36,646 nucleotides of DNA, taken from positions 1 through 36,646 of IMG/VR virus record IMGVR_UViG_3300005264_000096, one strand, 5' to 3'. A program made the position numbers and the translations under genes. The notes under the pieces are model-generated. The model saw nothing but the letters and a program-made list of their open reading frames with translations. It did no database searches and had not been told where the DNA came from. The stretch comes from a virus. Below, in pieces: positions 13,503 through 21,726 of this stretch. Each line of letters opens with the position of its first letter. Position 1 is the stretch's first letter.

Positions 13503-13565
13503 ATATTAAGATATGTTAAGAAATGTTAATTTAATTGCACATGTAAAACAGAAGTTGTATATTTG
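13503..13565 (+). promoter_or_regulatory. Decamer-type promoter with perfect -7 box
   Basis: Decamers ATATTAAGAT, ATGTTAAGAA and ATGTTAATTT (13503-13532) lie directly before ATTG (13534-13537), with TATATTTG at 13558-13565 after 20 bases. The 13-base core TTGCACATGTAAA closely resembles that at 5491 and 10410. It drives the short gene at 13608. Confidence 0.75.
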
Positions 13566-13607
13566 TGTAACAAAAGAAAAAATATTTACAAACATAAAAT
13601 TAGAAAC

Positions 13608-13808
13608 ATGGAAAATTTAATTAAAAATATAACAGAAAATATAAAATTAAGAAAAGATACATTAACCCAAATCAATAAAAAAAACGGTGGAAATGTAGAT
13701 AATTATTCTAGGATGGAATTAAAAAGGTGTGCAATGATTATTAAGCAAATCAAAAAGAGAGAAACGAATATAATCGAATTAAAAAGGGGTTTTATGAAAA
13801 GGGTATAA
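13608..13808 (+). CDS. Small basic coiled-coil-like protein (66 aa)
   Basis: The ATG at 13608 is chosen, because the longer frame begins with a TTG inside the -7 box. The product (MENLIKNITENIKLRKDTLT onward) is Lys/Asn/Ile-rich and helical, with heptad-like spacing and a basic end (RGFMKRV). It stands alone between a strong decamer promoter and a terminator. A regulator or antirepressor is possible, but no DNA-binding motif is clear. Confidence 0.6.
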   Translation: MENLIKNITENIKLRKDTLTQINKKNGGNVDNYSRMELKRCAMIIKQIKKRETNIIELKRGFMKRV

Positions 13809-13841
13809 TACGTTTTAATCAAAAGAGATGTTTATAAAAAT

Positions 13842-13872
13842 ACTACTTAAATTATTTGAGTAGTTTTTTTTT
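13842..13872 (+). terminator. Intrinsic terminator before the structural operon
   Basis: ACTACTTAAA (13842-13851) pairs with TTTGAGTAGT (13855-13864), with one G-U pair, and eight T residues follow. It isolates the small gene at 13608 from the morphogenesis genes. Confidence 0.85.
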
Positions 13873-13894
13873 GTTATTAAAAACTGTATATTTG
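13870..13894 (+). promoter_or_regulatory. Possible late promoter for the structural operon
   Basis: A perfect TATATTTG (13887-13894) lies 15 bases before the ATG at 13910. A TTTG at 13870-13873 is too close (13 bases) for the normal spacing, so either the -33 box is degenerate or a phage-specific activator is needed. Decamers are absent. Confidence 0.5.
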
Positions 13895-13909
13895 TTAAAA
13901 ATTTAAAAT

Positions 13910-14620
13910 ATGTTTATTTTACAAAAGGATTTTTACGAAATATATACAGAAATAGCCTTCAAAAAATTGATTAGTAATAATTCTGCAATTTGGGGAAGTA
14001 ATCTAAAGACGGTAATTGAAGACGTAAAAGGCTATTTACGCAATAGATATGACGTGAGCAAGGTATTTGCTCCTTTAAATTTGTTTGATTTAACAGAGAC
14101 ATACGCAATTGATGACAGATTGTATATTGATGCTGAGACATACAGCGAAAAGACGTATATCTTAAATGAGCTTACAAGTTTTGAAGACAATATTTATTAT
14201 TGCAATACACCAATTACGGCAGGAGAACCGTTTGATGTATCAAAATTCACTTTAATTGGTACAAAGGATGACATTTTTACTTGCACCGCAGAAAGTACAG
14301 GAAATTACCCAACTGATACTGATTATTTTTCAAATATAGACAGCCGAAATGCCAAAATAGTTGAAATTGTCTGTGATATAATTCTGTATAATTTACTTAA
14401 CAGACTTAATTCAATTGATATACCAGCTAACAGGAAAGAACGGTATGATGGGAATGATGGCAAACAGTCGGGCGGAGCTATTGGCTGGCTTAAATCTGTA
14501 TCAAAAGGTATGATTGAGCCAGACCTTCCACTTTTAGAAACAGCACAGGAGGATGGAACAGGGAACATTGTATTACATGGTAATTCAAGCGAAACAATAG
14601 AAAAATATACAACGATATGA
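13910..14620 (+). CDS. Head-tail joining protein, Mu gp36-like (DUF1320)
   Basis: The 236-aa product has the C-terminal signature of this family: VEIVCDIILYNLLNRLNSID, IPANRKERYD and GAIGWLKSVSKGMIEPDLPL. These correspond to the helix-bundle connector fold that sits under the portal in Mu-like phages. It opens the structural operon and overlaps the next gene by ATGA. It is longer than many gp36 homologues because of an inserted beta-rich region (residues 70-125). Confidence 0.68.
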   Translation: MFILQKDFYEIYTEIAFKKLISNNSAIWGSNLKTVIEDVKGYLRNRYDVSKVFAPLNLFDLTETYAIDDRLYIDAETYSEKTYILNELTSFEDNIYYCNTPITAGEPFDVSKFTLIGTKDDIFTCTAESTGNYPTDTDYFSNIDSRNAKIVEIVCDIILYNLLNRLNSIDIPANRKERYDGNDGKQSGGAIGWLKSVSKGMIEPDLPLLETAQEDGTGNIVLHGNSSETIEKYTTI

Positions 14621-14847
14621 ATTCAACGGAGATAAAAGAGATATTCCCAAATGCTTTACTAGAATTAAGGCGTTTAGGTTATTCGGTTTCTTATATTCCG
14701 ATAAAAAACAAGTTCCTTCTTAACTCAAAAGCAAATAGGCAAACACTCAAATTTGAAGAGATGCAAATTATGGAGGAAAGATATAAACCAAGCCGTACAG
14801 GGCAATTACAAGGATTGCAAAGGGGCTTAAATGACGATATAAAATGA
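14617..14847 (+). CDS. Unknown small structural-operon protein (76 aa)
   Basis: No family was recognised. It is a basic, helical protein (PNALLELRRLGYSVSYIPIK) ending in an Arg/Gln-rich tail (SRTGQLQGLQRGLND). Coupled ATGA overlaps at both ends tie it to the connector and portal genes, so a minor head or connector role is likely. Confidence 0.55.
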   Translation: MNSTEIKEIFPNALLELRRLGYSVSYIPIKNKFLLNSKANRQTLKFEEMQIMEERYKPSRTGQLQGLQRGLNDDIK

Positions 14848-16094
14848 ATTTAAAGTTTTGGCAAAGACCAATAGCGGAGGTTGTAAATGAAGTGCAAACT
14901 CAGAACGTACAGGAGGAACTTATAAAAGAACCTTTAGAACGTGTACGAGGGAGTTTAAAGTATTGGGGCGAAGCTGTGGACGATGCGGAAAACCCATTCA
15001 TGCCCGAAAGTATAAGGTATCAAAATTTACTTAATATTTATAGGAATATAGAATTAGACCCTCATATCTCTGCAATTACGGAAACAATTTTAAACAGAAT
15101 TGCACAAACTCCTTTTCAAGTTACGGATAAGAGCGGAGAAATTGACGAAGAAAAAACGGCTTTTTTTAAAACTTCTTGGTTCTTAGAATTAGTAAAATAT
15201 ATTATTGATGCTGATTATTGGGGTTTCTCCTTAATTCAAATTACAGACATTAAGGACGGCAAAATAAAAAAAATTGAAAACATTAACCGTTTTTACATTC
15301 GACCAGAGGCGGAGGGCGTGGCTCAAAACCTTTGGCAAGATGATATATTTGCAAAATACAATGAAGCACCATTGGACAAGTGGACTTTATTTATTAAGTC
15401 TCCTAAGCATTTAGGGCGTTTTAATACGGTTGCAAAATCGTTTATTTTAAAAAGAGAAGTACAGCAGTTTTGGGCGGTTTATAACGAATTGTTTACAACT
15501 CCATACTATACAGTAAAGACTAATTTTAACGATAAAACACACAGAAATAACTTAATAAATTGGTTACAAGCTCGGAAACATTCAGGGTTTGCGGTTGTGG
15601 GTACAGATGATGAAATAAGCAGTATAGCAGGTGGAGGCACTGGCTACGTTTCTTATGAGGCGTTTAAGAAAGATACTAATCAAGATATGAGTAAGGCGTT
15701 TTTAGGCTCTACAATGGTGCTTGAAGATGGCAGTTCAAGAAGTCAAGCGGAGGTACACGACAATAATACAGAGAGTTTTATCAGAGCGAAAGCGGTTTGG
15801 ATTGAAAACATAATAAACGAGGAGTTAATCCCTAAAATGCAGGGATTAGGTCTTGACATTTCAGTAGATTATACTTTTAAATGGGTTTATGCTCAAAAAA
15901 TGACCTCTAAGGATTGGACGGAAATCATTGCACAACTTTCTCCTCATTACGATTTTGAAGAAAAAGAAATAACTGAAAAAATCGGAATGAGGGTTGACAA
16001 AAAAGAGCAAACAGAGGTAAATATAAACCAGAATCAAAAAACAAAATTAGAAAACGTATTTAATCACTTATACAATGCAAGCACGAACGATTAA
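14844..16094 (+). CDS. Portal protein, DUF935/Mu gp29-like
   Basis: The 416-aa protein follows the DUF935 layout: an early conserved region YQNLLNIYRNIELDPHISAI, a wing with the YIIDADYWGFSLIQI motif, then FNTVAKSFILKREVQQFWAV. Next come the Gly-rich and acidic GTDDEISSIAGGGTGYVSYE and the C-terminal stem AFLGSTMVLEDGSSRSQAEV. It forms the dodecameric DNA entry ring of the head. The length is slightly below that of Mu gp29, with most of the difference at the C-terminus. It overlaps the next gene by 20 bases. Confidence 0.82.
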   Translation: MNLKFWQRPIAEVVNEVQTQNVQEELIKEPLERVRGSLKYWGEAVDDAENPFMPESIRYQNLLNIYRNIELDPHISAITETILNRIAQTPFQVTDKSGEIDEEKTAFFKTSWFLELVKYIIDADYWGFSLIQITDIKDGKIKKIENINRFYIRPEAEGVAQNLWQDDIFAKYNEAPLDKWTLFIKSPKHLGRFNTVAKSFILKREVQQFWAVYNELFTTPYYTVKTNFNDKTHRNNLINWLQARKHSGFAVVGTDDEISSIAGGGTGYVSYEAFKKDTNQDMSKAFLGSTMVLEDGSSRSQAEVHDNNTESFIRAKAVWIENIINEELIPKMQGLGLDISVDYTFKWVYAQKMTSKDWTEIIAQLSPHYDFEEKEITEKIGMRVDKKEQTEVNINQNQKTKLENVFNHLYNASTND

Positions 16095-16914
16095 CGAAAT
16101 ATTAACGGAGGTATTGGCTGAAAAGGCTACTATGCCAGAATTGGCGATTTTAACAAATCCAAGTAATGCCTCTATATGGTATAATTTACTTGCTATGTTT
16201 TCGGTTGAAGTTAACATAATGGAGAATTTAGCCGACCAATTAATAGAAGATGTTGAAAGTCGGGTTTTTGAAATTCCATCGGGTACTATTTTATGGTATG
16301 CCGTAGAAACTTTGAATTATCAATTTGGCGACAGTTTAAGTATTATTGACGGTCTCCCCCAGTATGCAGTAATTGACGACACAAAAAGAGTTGTAAAACA
16401 ATCGGCATGTACAGAGCAGTCGGGAGCTTTAATCGTTAAGGCAGGGAAAACAGACGGGAGCGGTAACACTATACCGTTAATTGCCTCGGAATTATCGGGG
16501 TTACAGCAATATTGGTTAGAAAAAAGGTTTGCAGGGGTTAATTTGTCCGTTATTTCAATTAATGCCGACTTAATAAAGTCCTATGTTGACATCCAAATAG
16601 AAGGACAACTCCTTAGCTTAACAGGCGAAAGTTTAACAGATGCAGGGGTTTACCCTGTTATTGATGCCGTGAAAGAATACTATAAAGACATTGATTTTGG
16701 CGGAGAATTTCGGGTTATGGACTTAGTCGATGTAATACAAAATGTAAAAGGTACTAAAAACGTTGTTGCAAAAAGCATTCTTGCAAAACCTTATACAGGC
16801 GGAACGTGGGCGGAGATTATGGACGACAACGAACAAAATTATATTTCATTGGCTGGCTATTTGTCAGAAGACCCAACGGACACATTAAGCACAACATTAA
16901 ACTATTATATATAA
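16075..16914 (+). CDS. Baseplate protein, probably J/gp47-like
   Basis: The 279-aa product begins with a helical N-terminus (MQARTINEILTEVLAEKATM). Its beta-rich body has VIDAVKEYYKDIDFGGEFRV and DLVDVIQNVKGTKNVVAKSI near the C-terminus. That arrangement resembles baseplate J proteins, which build the wedge of contractile tails. The following gene would then be the gpI position. The pair is oddly placed between the portal and gpF genes, away from the hub and spike genes at 27-28.8 kb. Assignment is moderate. Confidence 0.5.
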   Translation: MQARTINEILTEVLAEKATMPELAILTNPSNASIWYNLLAMFSVEVNIMENLADQLIEDVESRVFEIPSGTILWYAVETLNYQFGDSLSIIDGLPQYAVIDDTKRVVKQSACTEQSGALIVKAGKTDGSGNTIPLIASELSGLQQYWLEKRFAGVNLSVISINADLIKSYVDIQIEGQLLSLTGESLTDAGVYPVIDAVKEYYKDIDFGGEFRVMDLVDVIQNVKGTKNVVAKSILAKPYTGGTWAEIMDDNEQNYISLAGYLSEDPTDTLSTTLNYYI

Positions 16915-17441
16915 TGTTTACTACTGATAAATACGATATTGATACAGAGGCGGTGTTTTTACGGCTTTCTCCTAGTTTTTGGCTTATTACTCCCGAAACT
17001 GGAGAAGATAAAGTCGTTTGGTCTGATTATTTAAAACTTGTTTCAACTATGTTAAAGAACATACAAGAAGAACTTTTGAATAATGCGAATAAGTTCCATA
17101 CATTTTTAAGTTACACAGGACAACATTTGTCTTTAGAGAAATTGCTCAATGATAATTTTGACAATTCTTTAAGGCGAATTTTTATAACAGAAAATAACAT
17201 TTCAATATCAAATTATATTTGGTATTTACAAGGAGAAACAGACCCCGACAATAAAGTTTGGTACACACAAGGAGAAACAGACCCAAGTCCTAAAGATTGG
17301 TACACAGAAATAGAGTTAAGCAGTATTTTAAACTTTACGGTAAATATTCCAACAACATTAACAATTAATGAAAACGAATTAAGAGCATTAATGGCAAGTT
17401 ATGTCGTTAATGGCTATGATTTTAATATAATATATTTCTAA
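16914..17441 (+). CDS. Probable baseplate/tail accessory protein, gpI position (175 aa)
   Basis: The ATG at 16914 overlaps the preceding stop (TAATG). A longer frame from 16806 lies over the upstream gene and is rejected. The protein has an acidic N-terminus (DKYDIDTEAVFLRLSPSFWL), helices, then a repeated unit W-Y-x-Q-G-E-T-D-P followed by a third partial unit, and a beta-type C-terminus. The repeats come from a 39-bp tandem duplication at 17218-17295. The family was not recognised, and the gpI suggestion rests on position. Confidence 0.5.
   Translation: MFTTDKYDIDTEAVFLRLSPSFWLITPETGEDKVVWSDYLKLVSTMLKNIQEELLNNANKFHTFLSYTGQHLSLEKLLNDNFDNSLRRIFITENNISISNYIWYLQGETDPDNKVWYTQGETDPSPKDWYTEIELSSILNFTVNIPTTLTINENELRALMASYVVNGYDFNIIYF
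17218..17295 (+). repeat. Two tandem 39-bp units inside the 16914 gene
   Basis: Units 17218-17256 and 17257-17295 both encode a 13-residue W-Y-[LT]-Q-G-E-T-D-P repeat. A partial third unit starts at 17296 (DWYTEIE). The units share the run ACAAGGAGAAACAGACCC. Confidence 0.85.
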
Positions 17442-17442
17442 C

Positions 17443-18141
17443 ATGAACAATAAACTCACATTTACAGGCGGAGAGCCTAACATGAACGAAGACGATTTTT
17501 TAAGAATACAAAAGGCAAATCAAAGATTTATACATAATATGTTTGCGGATTTTGGCGATTGTATTATAGAGGGATGTAGGTCTAACATATCTGGAGGAGA
17601 CATTGACCTTGAGAGTGGTTACATATTACTTGATGGCGAAGTTTTAAGAGTTAGTGGCGGAATAGTATCAGGTACAGGCAAGGCATATTGGCAATTTGAA
17701 AAATCCACAACTTACGATACTGGCGGAGACAAAACTTTTTTAGACGGAACACCACGCCAAACATGGGAGATAAACAGGGCTTTCCCTGTAAATGTTGATA
17801 CGGTAACAACACTTAATATTGAAGAGGCAGAGAGACTATTCCCATCCGAGACATGGATAACTCCAACTCTTACAACTAACTGGGGTAATACAGACCTTCA
17901 ATATAAAAGAGATAAAAGAGGGATTGTACATATATCGGGGAGAGTTACAAGATTTTCAGCCTCTTCCAAAGTAGCGTTTACTTTACCAGAAGGACACAGA
18001 CCAAGCAAAGACCTATATTTTGGGGCGGTTACAGAGGGGAGTTCTCCTATTCCTACAAATTTTAAAGTTTTACAAACTGGTGATTTTGAGATAGGAAACT
18101 CTAATATAGGCGACTTTATTATAGACATAAGATTTGAATGA
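17443..18141 (+). CDS. Tail fibre or baseplate-associated fibre protein (232 aa)
   Basis: The N-terminal 70 residues (MNEDDFLRIQKANQRFIHNM; GGDIDLESGYILLDGEVLRV) resemble the short attachment part of phage tail proteins. The C-terminal 90 residues (WITPTLTTNWGN, RGIVHISGRVTRFS, FTLPEGHRPSKDLYFGAV) match the common tip-domain pattern of host-recognition fibres. It follows the probable gpI, the usual place for a fibre gene. It overlaps the next start by ATGA. Confidence 0.68.
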   Translation: MNNKLTFTGGEPNMNEDDFLRIQKANQRFIHNMFADFGDCIIEGCRSNISGGDIDLESGYILLDGEVLRVSGGIVSGTGKAYWQFEKSTTYDTGGDKTFLDGTPRQTWEINRAFPVNVDTVTTLNIEEAERLFPSETWITPTLTTNWGNTDLQYKRDKRGIVHISGRVTRFSASSKVAFTLPEGHRPSKDLYFGAVTEGSSPIPTNFKVLQTGDFEIGNSNIGDFIIDIRFE

Positions 18142-19115
18142 TAATACCTAAACCATATAACGGAGAAAGCAGAGGGGCATTTTTAATTAGATGCACCTCT
18201 ACACTTGTTGGAGAGGGAACAGATGAGCGTGAATCTTCAACAATCTGTAAAAGCCAATTTGACAAAGTGGAGTTTTCTCCTACTGTTTTTTTAGGAGAGA
18301 TTGCTCTTTTAAATGCTATTTACAAGGGTTTAATAAGTCCGAAAATGCTACCAGCTAACTTATACGAATTTCATTATAAAAATATTTATAGTGCTGTTGG
18401 CAAAGGATTTGGATTTGCGGAGGATTTTAAAAAAGGTTCACAGCGATATAAAACAGCTTTAGCATTTATGCAAAATGTAAGTTTCTTTTCGGGTGCAAAA
18501 ACATTTCAACAAACATCATTATTAAGTCAATTAGTGTTTAATGATAACGGAACAAAAAGACCGTTTTCGGAGTTTAAAGCATTAACAAGACTAATAAATG
18601 ATGAATATAATAAAGACTACCTTAGAACCGAACAAAACACAGCTTATTCTTCAGCTCAAAGTGCGGAGGAATGGCAAGAAACACAAGACTATAAAAAAGA
18701 TTTACCATATTTAAGATATGTAACAGTTGGAGACGAAAGAGTAAGATATGAACATAGACTTTGGGACGGAATTACAAGACCAGTTGACGACGATTTTTGG
18801 AACACTCACTACCCTCCTAACGGCTGGAATTGTCGGTGCATTGTTGTACAATTAGCAGAGGGCGAAAAAACGAACTTAAAAAAACATTTAGAAGAATATA
18901 ATAAAAGAGTTCCAGAGAAAGAAAAAGTAAAATCAATGAATAATCCGTCTAAGGTCTTTGCAAATAATGCAGGCAAAAGCGGATTTATATATAATAATCA
19001 GCATTCATATTTTAAATTCCCAAACGAATATAAAAAGAGTGCATTAAAGAATTTTGGTTTTACTATTCCGAAGGACGGAGAGGTTAAAGAAGTATTAAAA
19101 ACAGTAATAAAATAA
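18138..19115 (+). CDS. Mu gpF-like head morphogenesis protein
   Basis: Residues about 190-240 carry the gpF signature: LRYVTVGDERVRYEHRLWDG, then an aromatic HYPPNGWNCRC. These are the conserved D-x-R-V-R-x-x-H and P-P-x-G-x-N-C-R-C motifs of the minor head protein family. The N-terminus has a second short phage motif (PKPYNGESRGAFLIRC, later ICKSQF), often found fused to head proteins. It acts in prohead assembly near the portal. Confidence 0.85.
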   Translation: MIIPKPYNGESRGAFLIRCTSTLVGEGTDERESSTICKSQFDKVEFSPTVFLGEIALLNAIYKGLISPKMLPANLYEFHYKNIYSAVGKGFGFAEDFKKGSQRYKTALAFMQNVSFFSGAKTFQQTSLLSQLVFNDNGTKRPFSEFKALTRLINDEYNKDYLRTEQNTAYSSAQSAEEWQETQDYKKDLPYLRYVTVGDERVRYEHRLWDGITRPVDDDFWNTHYPPNGWNCRCIVVQLAEGEKTNLKKHLEEYNKRVPEKEKVKSMNNPSKVFANNAGKSGFIYNNQHSYFKFPNEYKKSALKNFGFTIPKDGEVKEVLKTVIK

Positions 19116-19117
19116 TT

Positions 19118-19657
19118 ATGGCATTTGTTATAAATTTACCGGGTATAATTCCGAGTTTAGAAGATTTTAAACAATCCGCACCTATTGGCGTGTCTCCTTT
19201 GGGTACGCCTATATTTGATGATGTTTTTTTTCCTGCTGGTAGTTATGGAGGGATAGAATATGAAAGTTTAAGAGTTCAATCGGCTGTCATTTCTGTATCA
19301 CAAAGCAAAAACATAATAAAAACAAAAGTAGCAGGGAGAGATGGAACAATAAAAGAATATGTTTCTCTTGACGATTTTAATATTTCTATAAATGCAAAGA
19401 TTACAGAACTTGCAAATATATTTCCAGCCGACCAGTTGACGGCATGGAAGGAGCTTGCAAAAGTATCTAAGAATATAGACATTATAAGTAAATTGCTTAA
19501 TGATTATTTTGATATATTCAAGGTTGTTGTGGAAAGTTTCACCGTTAATCCTGTACAAGGGAGTTTAAATGAAGTTAATTTATTAATTGAGCTTGTATCG
19601 GATGAAGATATTAATTTAAACGATTTTGCAGAAATAAATACAAGCCAATACTTATGA
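19118..19657 (+). CDS. DUF6046-like tail protein (179 aa)
   Basis: The middle of the protein (VISVSQSKNIIKTKVAGRDG, then TIKEYVSLDDFNISINAKI) and the later IDIISKLLNDYFDIFKVVVE match what I recall of DUF6046, a Bacteroidota phage family linked to the tail or baseplate. The beta-then-helix layout fits a baseplate or tail-tube adaptor. Its stop overlaps the next start by ATGA. The name rests on recall, not a search. Confidence 0.55.
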   Translation: MAFVINLPGIIPSLEDFKQSAPIGVSPLGTPIFDDVFFPAGSYGGIEYESLRVQSAVISVSQSKNIIKTKVAGRDGTIKEYVSLDDFNISINAKITELANIFPADQLTAWKELAKVSKNIDIISKLLNDYFDIFKVVVESFTVNPVQGSLNEVNLLIELVSDEDINLNDFAEINTSQYL

Positions 19658-20064
19658 TAAAAAAAACAAGAGGGAGTTTCCTCAACTTATCAAAATATAA
19701 TGCAATCAGGGGCGTTATTCCTGTACTTTTAGCAAATACGGTTAAAAATCACTTTATTGCAGGGTTTGCCAAAGGAGGGAGACAAACAGATGCAAGCCGT
19801 AGCGGTTGGAAAAAACGGAAAGAGGGAGCAAGACGAAATAAAGGGCGTGCATTATTGATTGATACAGGAAGTTTGAGAAGAGATATTCAAAAGCGAATTG
19901 TAACACATGATAGAATAGTCGTAGGTACAAGAAACGTACCTTATGCAATTTATCACAACGAGGGAACTACTGATATGCCACAAAGGGAAATAATAGGAGT
20001 ATCAAGCGTATTAGATAAGAAATGCAGGAAAATAATTAGAGACCAACTAAAGAAAGCATTATGA
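19654..20064 (+). CDS. Virion morphogenesis / tail completion protein, Mu gpG-like
   Basis: The 136-aa product contains FAKGGRQTDASRSGWKKRKE, ALLIDTGSLRRDIQKRIV and VGTRNVPYAIYHNEGT. These are the W-x-x, L-x-D-T-G-x-L and Y-A-x-x-x-x-x-G motifs of the phage virion morphogenesis and HK97 gp10-like families. It completes the head-tail interface. The gene is coupled to both neighbours by ATGA overlaps. Confidence 0.78.
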   Translation: MIKKTRGSFLNLSKYNAIRGVIPVLLANTVKNHFIAGFAKGGRQTDASRSGWKKRKEGARRNKGRALLIDTGSLRRDIQKRIVTHDRIVVGTRNVPYAIYHNEGTTDMPQREIIGVSSVLDKKCRKIIRDQLKKAL

Positions 20065-20528
20065 GGAGCGTAAAATCAGAATTATATTTGTTTATAAAGA
20101 CCTTAATAAATGGAGGCACTTATGAAAATACTATTTCAGAGGGTATTCCAGAAATTCAACACTTTGCGTTTTGGAATTCTGAATTAACTACCAACACAGT
20201 AGGAGAAACAAAAGATATATTAAACTTTAATCTTCATATTATAAGCCCAAAACTAACGGCAGAAAGCGGAGAAGATGACTATTTAGACCAAACAGACCTT
20301 GCAAATAATATTTATTTGATGTTGCAAGATGCTAGATTTTCAAGAATAGGAAACATAAAAAAAATCGACGAACGCCCCGACAATGATAGTTCTGTTTTGA
20401 TGGATTGGGTTATTAGCTTTGAGGTAGAGGCTACAAATTGCACGGTTTCGACTCTTGTAGATGCTAATGATACGGAGGTTAACCCATCTGCTCCTGTTGA
20501 AAAAGAGCTAATTATAAATATAGATTAA
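20061..20528 (+). CDS. Probable tail terminator/head-tail protein (155 aa)
   Basis: Position right after the gpG-like gene, a length of about 150 aa and an alternating beta/alpha pattern fit Mu gp37-like tail terminators. Examples are HFAFWNSELTTNTVGETKDI, then LNFNLHIISPK, then VISFEVEATNC. No signature motif was identified. It is the last gene before a promoter at 20536. Confidence 0.45.
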   Translation: MRSVKSELYLFIKTLINGGTYENTISEGIPEIQHFAFWNSELTTNTVGETKDILNFNLHIISPKLTAESGEDDYLDQTDLANNIYLMLQDARFSRIGNIKKIDERPDNDSSVLMDWVISFEVEATNCTVSTLVDANDTEVNPSAPVEKELIINID

Positions 20529-20535
20529 AATAATA

Positions 20536-20594
20536 TTTGCATAAAAGCAAAAGAAAGTATAAATTTGTTAAAAATTGTTAAAACATGTTAAAAC
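20536..20594 (+). promoter_or_regulatory. Protease/capsid promoter overlapped by three phased decamers
   Basis: TTTG (20536-20539), 20 bases and TAAATTTG (20560-20567) form a near-perfect promoter. Decamers TTGTTAAAAA, TTGTTAAAAC and ATGTTAAAAC (20565-20594) run from the end of the -7 box over the predicted start site to the ATG at 20585. Elsewhere the decamers are upstream of -33. Here a bound protein would block initiation, so the site looks like an operator. Confidence 0.7.
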
Positions 20595-21715
20595 ACGGCA
20601 AAATAATTGAGAATGCAGGAGAAAAGGGGGCAATAATGCACCTATTCGGACATATCGGAAACGATATAAACGGAGATGTATTTGCTCAAGAATTAAAATA
20701 TTTGTCAAATAGTGGCATAAAGAATTGTAATATCAAGATTAATTCAGTTGGTGGCAATGTTTTTCAAGGTTATTCTATCCTTGCAGGAATTGAGGAAATG
20801 AAAGCTAAAGACATTGAAATAACAACTTCTAACGTAGGAGTTGCTTACTCAGTCGCTAGTATTATTCTCTCCGCAGGAGTAAAAAGAGAAACTTATGATT
20901 ATGCAACTGCAATGATACATGACCCATTTTTCAGAAACCAAGAAACGGAGAAAAACGAACTTTTAGGAAAAGTAAAAGACAGTTTACGAATGGTATTAGT
21001 CAATAATACTAACATGGAGGACGAAGTCGCAAAAGATTTAATGCAAAAAGAAACTACATTTAATTCTACTGAAATGAAAAAAGCAGGATTAATTGATAAA
21101 ATAATCAAAACAGGGCGGAATGTTAATAAAAATGTAAGTAACTCAATGGAGTTAATGAACGCTTGCACAGAAATCTATAATTTAAACAATAACAAAAAGA
21201 GCATGAAAAAAGTAACTGATGTATTAGGCATGAATGCCGAAGCAAACGAAGACGCAATTTTCAACTCTGTTTCAACATTAATTGAAAAAACCAAAACGGT
21301 TGACAACTTAATGAACGAAAAAACTGTTTTGTCTTCAAAGGTTGATGCCTTGGAAAGTGAAGTACAAACGTTGAAGTCGGAGGCAGTAAGGAAAGATGCA
21401 ACTCTATTAGTAGAAAATTCCATTAAAGATGGCAAATTGAAAGAAACGGCAAAAGCTGTTTGGATTGAAAACGCTGTAAAAGATTTTGACGGAACAAAAA
21501 GCCTTTTAGAGGGTTTAAATATCGTTCCTGAGTCAATCAATAACGGTCTTGAACAAGACCTAAAAGGAGACGAAAGTCTTGCAAAGAAATACGCTGAAAT
21601 GATTGAAACTCCTGAGCTTATGGATAGTTTGCCGAAAGATGAACTAAAGAAAATGGAGGAAGCTTATTTTAGAGGGAACACTCAAAAAGTAGAAACGGAA
21701 AAAGTAACTAATTAA
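20585..21715 (+). CDS. ClpP-like prohead protease fused to scaffold
   Basis: Residues 1-175 are a ClpP-type serine protease: KINSVGGNVFQGYSILAGIE, nucleophile Ser89 in GVAYSVASIILSAG, catalytic His112 in AMIHDPFF, and an Asp in AGLIDKI near 167. Residues about 210-376 are acidic and helical with a coiled coil (NEKTVLSSKVDALESEVQTL) and form the internal scaffold. This protease-scaffold fusion directs capsid assembly and is then degraded. The operator-like decamers overlap its start codon. Confidence 0.85.
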   Translation: MLKHGKIIENAGEKGAIMHLFGHIGNDINGDVFAQELKYLSNSGIKNCNIKINSVGGNVFQGYSILAGIEEMKAKDIEITTSNVGVAYSVASIILSAGVKRETYDYATAMIHDPFFRNQETEKNELLGKVKDSLRMVLVNNTNMEDEVAKDLMQKETTFNSTEMKKAGLIDKIIKTGRNVNKNVSNSMELMNACTEIYNLNNNKKSMKKVTDVLGMNAEANEDAIFNSVSTLIEKTKTVDNLMNEKTVLSSKVDALESEVQTLKSEAVRKDATLLVENSIKDGKLKETAKAVWIENAVKDFDGTKSLLEGLNIVPESINNGLEQDLKGDESLAKKYAEMIETPELMDSLPKDELKKMEEAYFRGNTQKVETEKVTN

Positions 21716-21726
21716 AATTAAACGAA

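Noticed and set aside
16806-16913. Earlier start for the 16914 gene
   Set aside because: It lies entirely over the upstream baseplate gene; the TAATG overlap at 16912-16916 gives a normal start.
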